DNA from: Verrucomicrobiota bacterium
GTDB lineage: Bacteria > Verrucomicrobiota > Verrucomicrobiia > Limisphaerales > CANJSG01
Assembly: GCA_947476875.1 (NCBI GenBank)
Contig: CANJSG010000007.1
Span: 1-47,791 of the forward strand
Reading direction: 5' to 3'
DNA: 47,791 nt
In this document: positions 25,170-33,496 of the stretch, piece after piece
How the letters are laid out: each line of letters opens with the position of its first letter
Numbering within the stretch: position 1 is the first letter of the stretch
Made by a program: the position numbers and the translations under genes
The notes under the pieces: model-generated
What the model was told of the DNA's origin: nothing
Database searches by the model: none
What the model saw: only the letters and a program-made list of their open reading frames with translations

Positions 25170-25198
25170 TTGCGACCCCATTTTTCGAGGACTAGCGT
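25170..25198 (+). promoter_or_regulatory. Putative promoter of the nuo operon
   Basis: TTGCGA (25170-25175), 17-bp spacer, TAGCGT (25193-25198), 21 bases before the first nuoB ATG. It carries the same -10 as the ffh and EF-hand genes. Confidence 0.5.
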
Positions 25199-25219
25199 CA
25201 CAAGTCATTTGGCTGGTTC

Positions 25220-25753
25220 ATGCGCATGAGCACCACCACAGAAGTCGGCTACAACTCCAAGATTGAGGGCGAAGTCATCGTCACCAACACCGATGCGGCC
25301 ATCAATTGGTTCCGCAAAAACTCGGTCTGGCCGATGCCTATGGGCTTGGCCTGCTGCGCTATCGAGCTGATGGCGTCCGGAGCCAGTCGTTACGACATCG
25401 CCCGCTTCGGTTCCGAGGTCATGCGATTCTCCCCCCGGCAGTCGGACCTGATGATCGTGGCGGGAACGGTCACCTACAAGATGGCGATGGCTGTGAGGCG
25501 CATCTACGAGCAGATGCCCGAACCCAAATGGGTCATCGCCATGGGCGCGTGCGCCTCGACGGGCGGCATGTATCGCAGTTACGCGGTGCTGCAGGGCGTC
25601 GACAACATCATCCCGGTCGACGTCTACGTCGCCGGTTGCCCGCCTCGTCCCGAGGCGTTGCTCGACGCGTTGATCAAATGCCAAAACGAAGTCGTGGGCA
25701 AAACGGCATTGACCGGAAAAACGGGCCGAGTCCCGAAGGTCGCCCAATCCTGA
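25220..25753 (+). CDS. nuoB: NADH-quinone oxidoreductase subunit B
   Basis: A 177-residue peripheral arm subunit that carries cluster N2, the last Fe-S centre before quinone. The four cluster cysteines are visible: the tandem pair in [10 protein letters not shown] (45, 46), one in IAMGACAST and one in [27 protein letters not shown] is the family quinone-site segment. ATG at 25220 is used; 25226 (MSTTTE) is an equally possible start two codons later. It is the first gene of the operon. In the usual order nuoA would precede it, but nothing resembling nuoA lies upstream. Confidence 0.95.
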   Translation: MRMSTTTEVGYNSKIEGEVIVTNTDAAINWFRKNSVWPMPMGLACCAIELMASGASRYDIARFGSEVMRFSPRQSDLMIVAGTVTYKMAMAVRRIYEQMPEPKWVIAMGACASTGGMYRSYAVLQGVDNIIPVDVYVAGCPPRPEALLDALIKCQNEVVGKTALTGKTGRVPKVAQS

Positions 25754-25759
25754 TTTCCC

Positions 25760-26347
25760 ATGTCCCTGACGGCTCAAGAACTAGGCGAAAAACTTTCCGC
25801 GCAGTTTCCCGAAGCGTTTGCAGCTGCGGTGGAGTTTCGCGGCGAAATCACGCTGAAGCTGAAGGATCCGGCGAAGATCGCCGAGGTCTGCCACTTCGCG
25901 AAGAAGGAGCTCGGATTCGACTACCTCGTCGACCTCACCAGCATCGACAACTACGGCGAAGACCCGCGTTGGACCGTGGTTTATGAGCTTTATGGAATGA
26001 TGACCCACCGGAGTTACCTCCGGATCAAGACGGACGTCGGCGAAGAAAAGTCTGAACTTCCCACGATCTCCGGCGTTTGGGCCACGGCCAATTGGCATGA
26101 GCGCGAAGCCTACGACATGATGGGGATCCGGTTCACCGGGCATCCCGACCTTCGCCGCATCCTCATGTGGGAAGGCTATCCCTATTTCCCGCTCCGGAAG
26201 GATTTTCCGCTCGCCGGTAAACCCAGCGAAATGCCCGACGTTGCGTTCACCCGTCGGGCTCCCTTGGAGGGTGGTCCGTTCGTCACCCTCGCCGGCGGCA
26301 AGGACAGCATGGAGCGCGAACCCCGCGTCCGCACGCCCGAGGAATAA
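25760..26347 (+). CDS. nuoC: NADH-quinone oxidoreductase subunit C
   Basis: A 195-residue subunit of the hydrophilic arm (30-kDa family) that helps form the quinone-reducing module with B and D. Family segments are FDYLVDLTSIDNYG, the signature WHEREAYDMMGIRFTGHPDLRRIL, and GYPYFPLRKDFPL. It is separate from nuoD, unlike the fused NuoCD of enterobacteria. It starts six bases after nuoB and ends three bases before nuoD. Confidence 0.94.
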   Translation: MSLTAQELGEKLSAQFPEAFAAAVEFRGEITLKLKDPAKIAEVCHFAKKELGFDYLVDLTSIDNYGEDPRWTVVYELYGMMTHRSYLRIKTDVGEEKSELPTISGVWATANWHEREAYDMMGIRFTGHPDLRRILMWEGYPYFPLRKDFPLAGKPSEMPDVAFTRRAPLEGGPFVTLAGGKDSMEREPRVRTPEE

Positions 26348-26350
26348 GCC

Positions 26351-27619
26351 ATGGCCACCACCCAGGAAATTTCCTTCAAAGAACCGGCCGCCCGCGTGGC
26401 CGAGCGCCAGGCCGCGCCGGGAGCGACCGACGAGCTTCCCGAGATGCAGGGCGAGAAGATGATCCTCAACATGGGTCCTTCGCATCCCGCGACCCATGGC
26501 GTGCTCCGCATCATCCTGGAGCTCGACGGTGAGATCATCACAAAGGCGGACCCGGACATCGGCTACCTGCATCGCGGCGACGAAAAGATCGCGGAAAACA
26601 TGACCTACACCCAGTTCATCCCCTACACGGATCGACTGGACTACCTCGCGCCTCTCGCCAACAACGTCGCCTACGCGCTGGCCGTCGAAAAGCTGATGGG
26701 CATCGATGGCCTGTTGACGCCCCGCTGCCAATACATCCGCGTCATCTGCTGTGAGCTTGCTCGTGTTTCCGCCCACTTGCTCGGCCTTGGGGCCTTTGCG
26801 ATGGATGTTGGCGCGCTCACCGTCTTCCTCCACACCTTCGCGCAGCGTGAAACGGTCTACAACTTGGCCGAAGCCCTGACCGGCGCCCGTTTCACCACGA
26901 GCTACACCCGCATCGGCGGACTTTCCCGGGACATTCCTGCGGGATGGATCGAGGCCGTGCGCAAGTTCCTCGACGAATGCGCCGTGGCCATCGACGAGTC
27001 CGACAAGCTCCTGACCCGGAACCGCATCTGGGTCGACCGCACCAAGGACGTCGGAATCATTTCCAAGGCCGACGCGATCGACTTCGGCCTGAGCGGACCG
27101 AACCTGCGCGGCAGCGGCGTGGACTTCGATGTCCGGAAGGCCCATCCGTATCTTTGCTACAAGGATTTCGACTTCGAGATTCCCATTGGCTCCGTCGGCG
27201 ACTGCTACGACCGCTATCTCGTCCGACAGGAGGAAATGCGCCAGAGCCTGCGGATCATCCGCCAGGCCATCGACAAGCTTCCGGGCGGTCCCATCAACAT
27301 CCCCGACGGCAAGACCGTGCTGCCTCCCAAGGACAAGGTCCTCACCGGCATGGAGGAGTTGATCCACCAGTTCATGCTCGTGACCCAAGGCGTGAATGCG
27401 CCGAAGGGTGAAGTCTACTTCGGAGCCGAGAATCCCAAGGGCGAACTCGGCTTCTACATCAACAGCCGGGGCGGCGGCACTCCGTATCGCCTCAAGATCC
27501 GCGCCCCATCGTTCGTGAACCTCAGCATCCTCTCGAAGCTCCTGCCCGGGCACATGATGAGCGACACCGTCGCCATCCTCGGCTCGCTGGACTTCGTCAT
27601 GGGCGAATGCGACCGCTGA
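26351..27619 (+). CDS. nuoD: NADH-quinone oxidoreductase subunit D
   Basis: A 422-residue 49-kDa subunit lining the quinone cavity beside NuoB. NMGPSHPATHGVLRIILELD has the conserved quinone-contacting His. Then GYLHRGDEKIAE, RLDYLAPLANNVAYALAVEK, and the C-terminal PKGELGFYINSRGGGTPYRLKIRAPSF region. It ends MGECDR, typical of the family, showing that the gene is complete despite the foreign-looking gene that follows. The first 30 residues are a poorly conserved extension. Confidence 0.95.
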   Translation: MATTQEISFKEPAARVAERQAAPGATDELPEMQGEKMILNMGPSHPATHGVLRIILELDGEIITKADPDIGYLHRGDEKIAENMTYTQFIPYTDRLDYLAPLANNVAYALAVEKLMGIDGLLTPRCQYIRVICCELARVSAHLLGLGAFAMDVGALTVFLHTFAQRETVYNLAEALTGARFTTSYTRIGGLSRDIPAGWIEAVRKFLDECAVAIDESDKLLTRNRIWVDRTKDVGIISKADAIDFGLSGPNLRGSGVDFDVRKAHPYLCYKDFDFEIPIGSVGDCYDRYLVRQEEMRQSLRIIRQAIDKLPGGPINIPDGKTVLPPKDKVLTGMEELIHQFMLVTQGVNAPKGEVYFGAENPKGELGFYINSRGGGTPYRLKIRAPSFVNLSILSKLLPGHMMSDTVAILGSLDFVMGECDR

Positions 27620-27620
27620 C

Positions 27621-27974
27621 ATGGAACATTTGCTTTCAATAGCATTTTTTTCGATTGGATGGTCTGGGTTCGGCCCAGCGAGTAAGGAGCTTACTCCGCT
27701 TAATGCTCCTGTTTGGCTGATTGATGGGCATGGACCGAAGATTCAGCTCTTTTTAACGTTGGCTTATTCAGGCTCTTTCTTAGCCATGCTTGTGTGGTCG
27801 TTTATGCACATAAAGTGGTATTGGGTGCCTGTTGAGATTTTTCTCATTGGAGGGCTTGCCGGTAAATTGGTTGAGCGATTTCTGGGAAGCATCCTTTGCT
27901 ATGTCCTAGCGTGGATTCCGATGTTGATCATAGCCGTATACGCTTGGTTTTTCTTTGTTCCCTCAAAGGCATGA
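27621..27974 (+). CDS. Unknown small membrane protein inserted in nuo operon
   Basis: A 117-residue protein I do not recognise. About three hydrophobic segments are visible: residues 3-14, about 42-62 (LFLTLAYSGSFLAMLVWSF) and about 68-112 (two helices rich in Trp, Ile and Leu, with FLIGGLAGKLVERFLG between). Base composition is conspicuously AT-rich, with T-ending codons rare in the flanking genes, and the change is abrupt at both borders. It starts two bases after nuoD ends and overlaps nuoE by four bases (ATGA), so it is read in the operon. No NuoA signature is visible (no E-C/S-G loop), although size and membrane-span number resemble NuoA, which is otherwise missing. Horizontal acquisition is likely. 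Confidence 0.75.
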   Translation: MEHLLSIAFFSIGWSGFGPASKELTPLNAPVWLIDGHGPKIQLFLTLAYSGSFLAMLVWSFMHIKWYWVPVEIFLIGGLAGKLVERFLGSILCYVLAWIPMLIIAVYAWFFFVPSKA

Positions 27975-28459
27975 GCTTTTCCGTTCCAGCAAACCTAGAG
28001 GCCGAGCTCGACGAGTTGGCGACCCACTACCCGGTCAAACGGAGCGCGTCCCTCATGTTCCTGCATGCCCTGCAGGAGCACTTCGGCCATGTCTCGAAGG
28101 ACGCCGTCGTATGGACCGCCTCGAAGCTCGGCCTGCAGCCGATCAATGTTCAGGAGATCCTCACGTTCTACCCGATGTTCCGCCAGGAGCCGCTCGGCAA
28201 GACACACGTGAAGGTCTGCCGGACGCTCAGCTGCGCGCTGGCCGGCTCAGGTGGACTCCGGGCCCATTTCTGCGAGAAGCTCGGCCTCGATTCCCACGCC
28301 CATGTTGCGCAGACCACGCCCGACGGGAAGTTCACCGTCGAGTTCGTCGAGTGCCTGGCCGACTGCGGCAACGCGCCTGTGGTCATGGTCAACGAAGAGC
28401 TCGTAGCCAAGGCTGGGATGACGGAAGCCGACGCTATTTTGGAGAAGGGAAAGCGATGA
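27971..28459 (+). CDS. nuoE: NADH-quinone oxidoreductase subunit E
   Basis: A 162-residue thioredoxin-like 24-kDa subunit of the NADH-oxidising module, carrying the N1a 2Fe-2S cluster. Cluster cysteines lie in VKVCRTLSCALAG and VECLADCGNAP. The N-terminal helical domain has SASLMFLHALQEHFG and ILTFYPMFRQEPLG. ATG overlaps the stop of the AT-rich upstream gene. It is followed two bases later by the 3' end of an antisense tRNA-Gln. Confidence 0.94.
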   Translation: MSFSVPANLEAELDELATHYPVKRSASLMFLHALQEHFGHVSKDAVVWTASKLGLQPINVQEILTFYPMFRQEPLGKTHVKVCRTLSCALAGSGGLRAHFCEKLGLDSHAHVAQTTPDGKFTVEFVECLADCGNAPVVMVNEELVAKAGMTEADAILEKGKR

Positions 28460-28461
28460 AG

Positions 28462-28535
28462 TGGTTGCCAGACATGGATTCGAACCATGACAAAGAGATT
28501 CAGAATCTCTTGTGCTACCGTTACACTATCTGGCA
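28462..28535 (-). tRNA. tRNA-Gln (CUG), encoded CCA, antisense in nuo operon
   Basis: A 74-base tRNA on the minus strand. Acceptor TGCCAGA (28535-28529) pairs with TCTGGCA (28472-28466), followed by A and an encoded CCA (28464-28462). D arm GTGT/GCAC, anticodon stem AGAGA/TCTCT around TTCTGAA (anticodon CTG), T arm CATGG-TTCGAAT-CCATG. The first base U pairing with A is usual for bacterial tRNA-Gln. All arms are intact, so it is probably functional. It opposes the direction of the surrounding nuo genes and its downstream flank is inside nuoE. Confidence 0.93.
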
Positions 28536-28592
28536 CCGACGGGATGTGGACGGTAAAAAATCTGCCTTAGGAGTCAAGGCGACAGACTGATT

Positions 28593-30014
28593 ATGCCGCA
28601 AGAATTTCGACTCATCCTCAAAAACGCCGATCTGCCGGGTTACGCCCCCGACATGGAGTGCTATCTGCGCCATGGCGGTTACGAGGCCCTGAAGAAAGCC
28701 GTCGCCACCGCGCCCCGCGAACTTCCGGACGGCAAAAAGCAGACTTCCCAGGAAGTCATCCGTGACGAAGTCCTCAAATCAGGCCTGCGCGGCCGCGGCG
28801 GTGCAGGGTTCTCGGCGGGCTTGAAGTGGAGCTTCGTCGATCGTCGCAGCGGCAAGCCCATTTACCTCATCTGCAACGCCGACGAGTCCGAGCCCGGCAC
28901 GTTCAAAGATCGACAGATCCTGCACAAAGATCCGCACCAGTTGATCGAGGGCATGGTCATCTCCTGCTGGGCCAACGACTGCAAATTGGCCTACATCTAC
29001 ATCCGCGGCGAGATGCCGAAGGCCGCCAAGCTCCTGAATGTCGCGCTCAAGGAAGCCCGCGACAAAGGGTTCCTCGGGAAGAACATCCTCGGGTCCGGCT
29101 TCGACTGCGAGATCCACGTCCATCGCGGCGCGGGCGCCTATATCTGCGGCGAAGAGACCGGCCTGATCGAGTCGCTCGAAGGCAAGCGCGCCTACCCGCG
29201 CATCAAGCCGCCCTATTTCCCCGCCGTGCTCGGCCTCTACATGTGCCCGACGATCGTGAACAACGTGGAGACGCTCTGCCACGTGAAGCACATCGTCACC
29301 ATGGGTAGCGCGGAATACGCCAAGCTCGGCACGCCGAACAACACCGGCACCCGCATCGTCAGCCTCAGCGGCGACGTGAAGCGTCCCGGTTACTACGAGA
29401 TCGAAGTCGGCAAGGTCACGCTCGGCGAGTTGATCAACCACGAGAACTTCGGGCAGGGCCTGAAGGACGGACGTTCGCTCAAGGCCATCATTCCCGGCGG
29501 CTCTTCCTCCAAGGTTTTGAAGGCCGGTGAGGTCTTCAAACTGAACCGCAAAGGGGCCGACGGCCAGATGACCAAGGTCGATGTGCCGCTGCTCGACCTG
29601 CCCTACGATTTTGATTCGCTCCAACAGGCCGGCACGATGTCCGGTTCGAGCGCGATCATCGTCATGGACGATTCGCGCAGCATGGTGGAGGCACTCGCGA
29701 ACCTCTCCGAGTTCTACGCCCACGAAAGCTGCGGCCAATGCACGCCCTGCCGCGAAGGCGCGCTCTGGATGGCCAAGGGCCTGCATCGCCTGACCCACGG
29801 CGAAGGCCGCAAGCAGGACGCCGATTACCTCCAGCACATCGCGCAGAACATCCAGGGCCGCACCATCTGCGCCTTCGGTGAAGCCGCCGCGTGGCCGGTG
29901 CTGAGCTTCGTGAAGAAGTTCCGCGAGGAATTTGAAGCCCGTGGAGCCGCCGACGAGGCGAAGCACGCCTCCGGTGGAGCCCCGATGAAGATGGCCGCGA
30001 GTCCGAAACACTGA
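28593..30014 (+). CDS. nuoF: NADH-quinone oxidoreductase subunit F
   Basis: A 473-residue 51-kDa subunit binding NADH, FMN and cluster N3; it takes hydride from NADH. GLRGRGGAGFSAGLKW is the FMN/NADH glycine loop (about 66-81), then CNADESEPGTFKDR, ICGEETGLIESLEGKR and PTIVNNVETL. The cluster motif ESCGQCTPCREG is near 382-393 with the fourth Cys further on in RTICAFG. The ATG at 28593 follows 133 non-coding bases that hold the antisense tRNA. A Met/Ala/Pro tail of about 20 residues is unconserved. Confidence 0.95.
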   Translation: MPQEFRLILKNADLPGYAPDMECYLRHGGYEALKKAVATAPRELPDGKKQTSQEVIRDEVLKSGLRGRGGAGFSAGLKWSFVDRRSGKPIYLICNADESEPGTFKDRQILHKDPHQLIEGMVISCWANDCKLAYIYIRGEMPKAAKLLNVALKEARDKGFLGKNILGSGFDCEIHVHRGAGAYICGEETGLIESLEGKRAYPRIKPPYFPAVLGLYMCPTIVNNVETLCHVKHIVTMGSAEYAKLGTPNNTGTRIVSLSGDVKRPGYYEIEVGKVTLGELINHENFGQGLKDGRSLKAIIPGGSSSKVLKAGEVFKLNRKGADGQMTKVDVPLLDLPYDFDSLQQAGTMSGSSAIIVMDDSRSMVEALANLSEFYAHESCGQCTPCREGALWMAKGLHRLTHGEGRKQDADYLQHIAQNIQGRTICAFGEAAAWPVLSFVKKFREEFEARGAADEAKHASGGAPMKMAASPKH

Positions 30015-30020
30015 TTTCCC

Positions 30021-31739
30021 ATGTCGAACGCCGCGACAACTGAAGCCAAGCCCGCCGCGCCCGCGCCGCCGCCGGTCGAGAAGATCAAGATCAAGGTCGA
30101 CGGCCGCGAAGTCGAGGTGCCGAAGATGCTGCCCAATTGGCAGGGCAAGCTGGAGGCGACCACCATGCTCCAGGCCGTCCAGATCGCGGGCGGCGAGGTT
30201 CCCCATTACTGCTACCATCCGAAGCTGCCCGTCGCTGGCAACTGCCGCATGTGCCTCGTCGAGTTCGGCACGCCGATGATGGGGCCGGATCGCAAGCCCG
30301 TCTTCAACGAGGACGGTTCGCCCAAGATCGCCAAGTCCGTCCTGCCCTACGAGCCTTCGACGCCGCGCGGGGCCATCGCCTGCGCCACGCCGATCTCGCC
30401 GGGAATGGAGATCTATCCGAATTCGTCAGCGACGAAGCAGATGCGCGAAGCGGTCCTGGAATCGCTCCTCATCAACCACCCGCTCGACTGCCCGATCTGC
30501 GACCAGGCCGGCGAATGCAAGCTGCAGGAATACTCCGTCCAGCACGGCCAGGCCGGCAGTAACTTCGTCGAAGCCAAGGTCCACAAACCCAAGGCCGTCG
30601 ACCTCGGACCCCGCATCGTCCTCGACGACGAACGCTGCGTCCTCTGCACCCGCTGCATCCGTTTCACCAAGGACATCGCCGGCGACGACGCGCTTGGGAT
30701 CGTCAACCGCGGTTCCTACAACACGATCGCGGCTTTCCCTGGAGCGAAGTTCGACAACAACTACACGCTCAACACCGTCGACCTCTGTCCGGTGGGCGCG
30801 CTCACGTCGAAAGATTTCCGCTTCCAGATGCGCGTCTGGTTCCTCAAGGAAACCAAGAGCCTCTGCACAAGCTGCGGCACCGGCTGCAACACCGTCATCG
30901 GTTCCCGCGAAGGCAAGGTCTACCGCTACGAGCCGCGCCAGAACGATGCGGTCAACTCGACCTGGATGTGCGATTCAGGCCGTCTGAACTACAAGTGGAT
31001 TGGCCGCGAAGACCGTCTGCAGGACGTGCTCGTGCGGGGCCAGAAGTCCACTTGGGCCTCGGCGTTGAAGGAGATTTCCGAAAAGCTTTCGAAGGCCGCC
31101 AGCGGAAGCGTTGCTGTCATCGCCAGCGCGCGTCAGACGACGGAAGAGCTTTATCTCCTCAAGAAGCTTGCGACCAAGCTGGGCGCCTTGACCGATTCCG
31201 TCGCCCGCATGGGTGAAGCCGACAAACTGCTTGTCGCCGCCGACAAGAACCCGAACAGCAACGGCGCCCGCCTCACGGGCATCGCCGGTGCCGAACTCGG
31301 GTCCGCCATTTCTAAAATCGCCGACGGCATCCACTCGGGCGCCATCAAGACGTTGGTGGTTTTTGGCGACGACGTGACCAAGGCCGGCATTTCCGCCGAT
31401 CTGTTGGCCAAGTTGGAGACGCTGATCGTTTCCGACATTCTCCCCAACGCCACGACCAAGGCCGCGCACTATGTGTTGCCCGGCTGCGCCCACGCCGAGA
31501 AGCGCGGCACGTTCGTCAACGTGAAGGGCCGGTTGCAGAAGTTCACGAAGGCCGTCGAGCCCAAGGGCGACGCACGGCCGGAGTGGGAGTTCCTCCACGA
31601 ACTCGTCCACAACGTCACCGGCCAGAACGGCTTCATCAGCATCGAGGGCCTCTTCAACCAGATGGCGAAGGAAGTTCCCGGATTCGCCGGCATCGAATGG
31701 GCCCAGGTCGACGACCAGGGCGTGAACACTATTTCCTGA
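30021..31739 (+). CDS. nuoG: NADH-quinone oxidoreductase subunit G, short form
   Basis: A 572-residue 75-kDa subunit carrying a chain of Fe-S clusters. The N-terminal 2Fe-2S domain has VPHYCYHPKLPVAGNCRMC. The His/Cys motif HPLDCPICDQAGEC (N5 type) and CVLCTRCIRF (N4 type) follow, and CTSCGTGCNT near residue 290 marks the start of the molybdopterin-oxidoreductase-like domain. That domain is much shorter than in E. coli NuoG (about 908 residues): it keeps a terminal ILPNATTKAAHYVLPG segment but lacks most of the middle. Ala/Pro/Lys-rich N-terminal 25 residues precede the first conserved strand. Confidence 0.94.
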   Translation: MSNAATTEAKPAAPAPPPVEKIKIKVDGREVEVPKMLPNWQGKLEATTMLQAVQIAGGEVPHYCYHPKLPVAGNCRMCLVEFGTPMMGPDRKPVFNEDGSPKIAKSVLPYEPSTPRGAIACATPISPGMEIYPNSSATKQMREAVLESLLINHPLDCPICDQAGECKLQEYSVQHGQAGSNFVEAKVHKPKAVDLGPRIVLDDERCVLCTRCIRFTKDIAGDDALGIVNRGSYNTIAAFPGAKFDNNYTLNTVDLCPVGALTSKDFRFQMRVWFLKETKSLCTSCGTGCNTVIGSREGKVYRYEPRQNDAVNSTWMCDSGRLNYKWIGREDRLQDVLVRGQKSTWASALKEISEKLSKAASGSVAVIASARQTTEELYLLKKLATKLGALTDSVARMGEADKLLVAADKNPNSNGARLTGIAGAELGSAISKIADGIHSGAIKTLVVFGDDVTKAGISADLLAKLETLIVSDILPNATTKAAHYVLPGCAHAEKRGTFVNVKGRLQKFTKAVEPKGDARPEWEFLHELVHNVTGQNGFISIEGLFNQMAKEVPGFAGIEWAQVDDQGVNTIS

Positions 31740-31741
31740 GC

Positions 31742-32890
31742 ATGGATAGCCTCCTTCAACATTGGAATTCGTTGGCTCCGCTCACCCAGAGCGTGGTCTT
31801 CAGCACGCTCAAGGTGCTGGGCGTGCTCTTCCTCGCCTTGTTGCCGATGGTTGCCTACTCGGTCTTGGCCGAACGCAAGATCTCCGCCTTCATCCAGGAT
31901 CGACAGGGACCGAACCGCGCCTCGCTCCCGCTTCTTGGCAGTATCCCGATTCTTGGGCCGCTCCTGACCAAGCTCGGCATTTGGCAGCCGTTGGCCGACG
32001 GCGTAAAATCGATCCTCAAGGAGGACTTCACTCCTTCCTACGTTCGCAAGGCCTACTTCTGGCTGGCACCGGCGATCACGCTGATCCCGGCCTTCATGAC
32101 GGTTGGAGTGATCCCGTTCGGATCCACCCTGGGTTCGCAGAAGATGGTCATCGCCGATCTCAACGTCGGCATCCTCTACACCTTCGGCATCGTCTCGCTC
32201 GGCGTATACGGCATCGTCCTCGCCGGCTACGCATCGAACTCGAAGTATCCGTTCCTCGGAGGCATCCGTTCCACGGCGCAGATGATCTCCTACGAACTGG
32301 CGATGGGCATGTCGGTCATCCCGGTGTTCATGATCATCGGCAAGCTGAACCTCTCCGACATCATCACGCATCAGGCGCAGCACGGCTGGATGGCGCTGCC
32401 GTTCATGGCCACGCAGCAGACGTTCGCGTCCTACCTGCTTTGGCCCTGCATGATCGTGTCGTTCGGGATCTTCCTCGTGTCCGCGTTCGCCGAGACGAAC
32501 CGTCTGCCGTTCGACCTTCCCGAGTCGGAGACCGAGCTCGTGGCCGGCTACAACACGGAATACAGCTCGATGAAGTTCGCCCTCTTCTTCATGGGCGAAT
32601 ACGCCAGCATGATCACGGCTTCGTGCATGATGGTGGTCCTGTTCTTCGGTGGCTGGAGCCTGCCGTTCTTCGGCCTCGACCAGCCTGCGACTTCAATCAT
32701 CGGAGGCCTGGCCCACATCGCCATCTTCGTGGCCAAGATCCTCTTCTTTATGGTCGTGTTCATCTGGGTCCGCTGGATGTTGCCGCGGTTCCGCTACGAC
32801 CAACTGATGGACCTGGGATGGCGCCGGTTCATCCCGGTCGCCTTGGCCAACATCCTGGTGACCGCCGTGGTCATGTATTTCGTCCGCTGA
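31742..32890 (+). CDS. nuoH: NADH-quinone oxidoreductase subunit H
   Basis: A 382-residue inner-membrane subunit forming the quinone entry channel and part of the first proton path. LAERKISAFIQDRQGPNR is the family signature 1, then LADGVKSILKED, and the loop FAETNRLPFDLPESETELVAGY is signature 2. About eight hydrophobic helices. ATG at 31742 follows the nuoG stop by two bases; an open frame upstream inside nuoG is not coding. Confidence 0.95.
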   Translation: MDSLLQHWNSLAPLTQSVVFSTLKVLGVLFLALLPMVAYSVLAERKISAFIQDRQGPNRASLPLLGSIPILGPLLTKLGIWQPLADGVKSILKEDFTPSYVRKAYFWLAPAITLIPAFMTVGVIPFGSTLGSQKMVIADLNVGILYTFGIVSLGVYGIVLAGYASNSKYPFLGGIRSTAQMISYELAMGMSVIPVFMIIGKLNLSDIITHQAQHGWMALPFMATQQTFASYLLWPCMIVSFGIFLVSAFAETNRLPFDLPESETELVAGYNTEYSSMKFALFFMGEYASMITASCMMVVLFFGGWSLPFFGLDQPATSIIGGLAHIAIFVAKILFFMVVFIWVRWMLPRFRYDQLMDLGWRRFIPVALANILVTAVVMYFVR

Positions 32891-32909
32891 CCCCAACCTT
32901 GACGCCAAA

Positions 32910-33485
32910 ATGATTGTCGATCGCAAACCACTGAGCTTCTGGGAGAGGATGTATCTCCCGTCGATCTGGGGCGGCCTCAAGATTACCTCGAAGCATTTCT
33001 ACAACACCGTCTTCAAGGGCCAGACGGGTGGTAACACCCTGTCCAAGGGCTACTATCCCGAGACGAAATGGGACGTGGCCGAGGGTTATCGCGGTGCGCC
33101 CTATCTGGTGAAGGACCAGGACGGCGCGACCAAGTGCGTCAGTTGCCAGCTCTGCGAATTTGTCTGCCCGCCCAAGGCGATCAAGATCACGCCGCCCGGA
33201 GCCGACAGCCAGTCGGCCGACCGCAAGAACGCGGAGAAGATGCCGCGCGAATTCGAGATCAACATGCTCCGGTGCATCTTCTGCGGCTTCTGCCAGGAAG
33301 TGTGCCCGGAAGAGGCGATCTTCCTGCAGAAGGACTATTCGCTCACCGGCCTCGCGCGCGGCGAGATGATCTTCAACAAGGAAAAGCTCCTCAGCCTCGG
33401 CGGCACGAGCGGCGGCATCCAGAAGTGGAAACACAAGCTGGAGGAGGCCAAGGAACAGGAAGTGTTCCCCGTCGAGACGAAGTAA
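32910..33485 (+). CDS. nuoI: NADH-quinone oxidoreductase subunit I
   Basis: A 191-residue TYKY-type ferredoxin subunit carrying clusters N6a and N6b. Two CxxCxxCxxxCP motifs are present: CVSCQLCEFVCPPKAI and CIFCGFCQEVCPEEAI. The N-terminal amphipathic helix region (WERMYLPSIWGGLKITSKHF) lies on the membrane. A charged C-terminal tail is unconserved. It is followed by a 122-base gap with an inverted repeat element before nuoJ. Confidence 0.95.
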   Translation: MIVDRKPLSFWERMYLPSIWGGLKITSKHFYNTVFKGQTGGNTLSKGYYPETKWDVAEGYRGAPYLVKDQDGATKCVSCQLCEFVCPPKAIKITPPGADSQSADRKNAEKMPREFEINMLRCIFCGFCQEVCPEEAIFLQKDYSLTGLARGEMIFNKEKLLSLGGTSGGIQKWKHKLEEAKEQEVFPVETK

Positions 33486-33496
33486 GCCGCTCCATC

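Noticed and set aside
25781-27622. 613-codon minus-strand open frame under nuoC and nuoD
   Set aside because: Antisense shadow of two certain genes.
27621-27974. Calling the inserted gene nuoA
   Set aside because: Size and membrane spans are similar but the conserved glutamate/cysteine-glycine loop of NuoA is not visible, and base composition is foreign.
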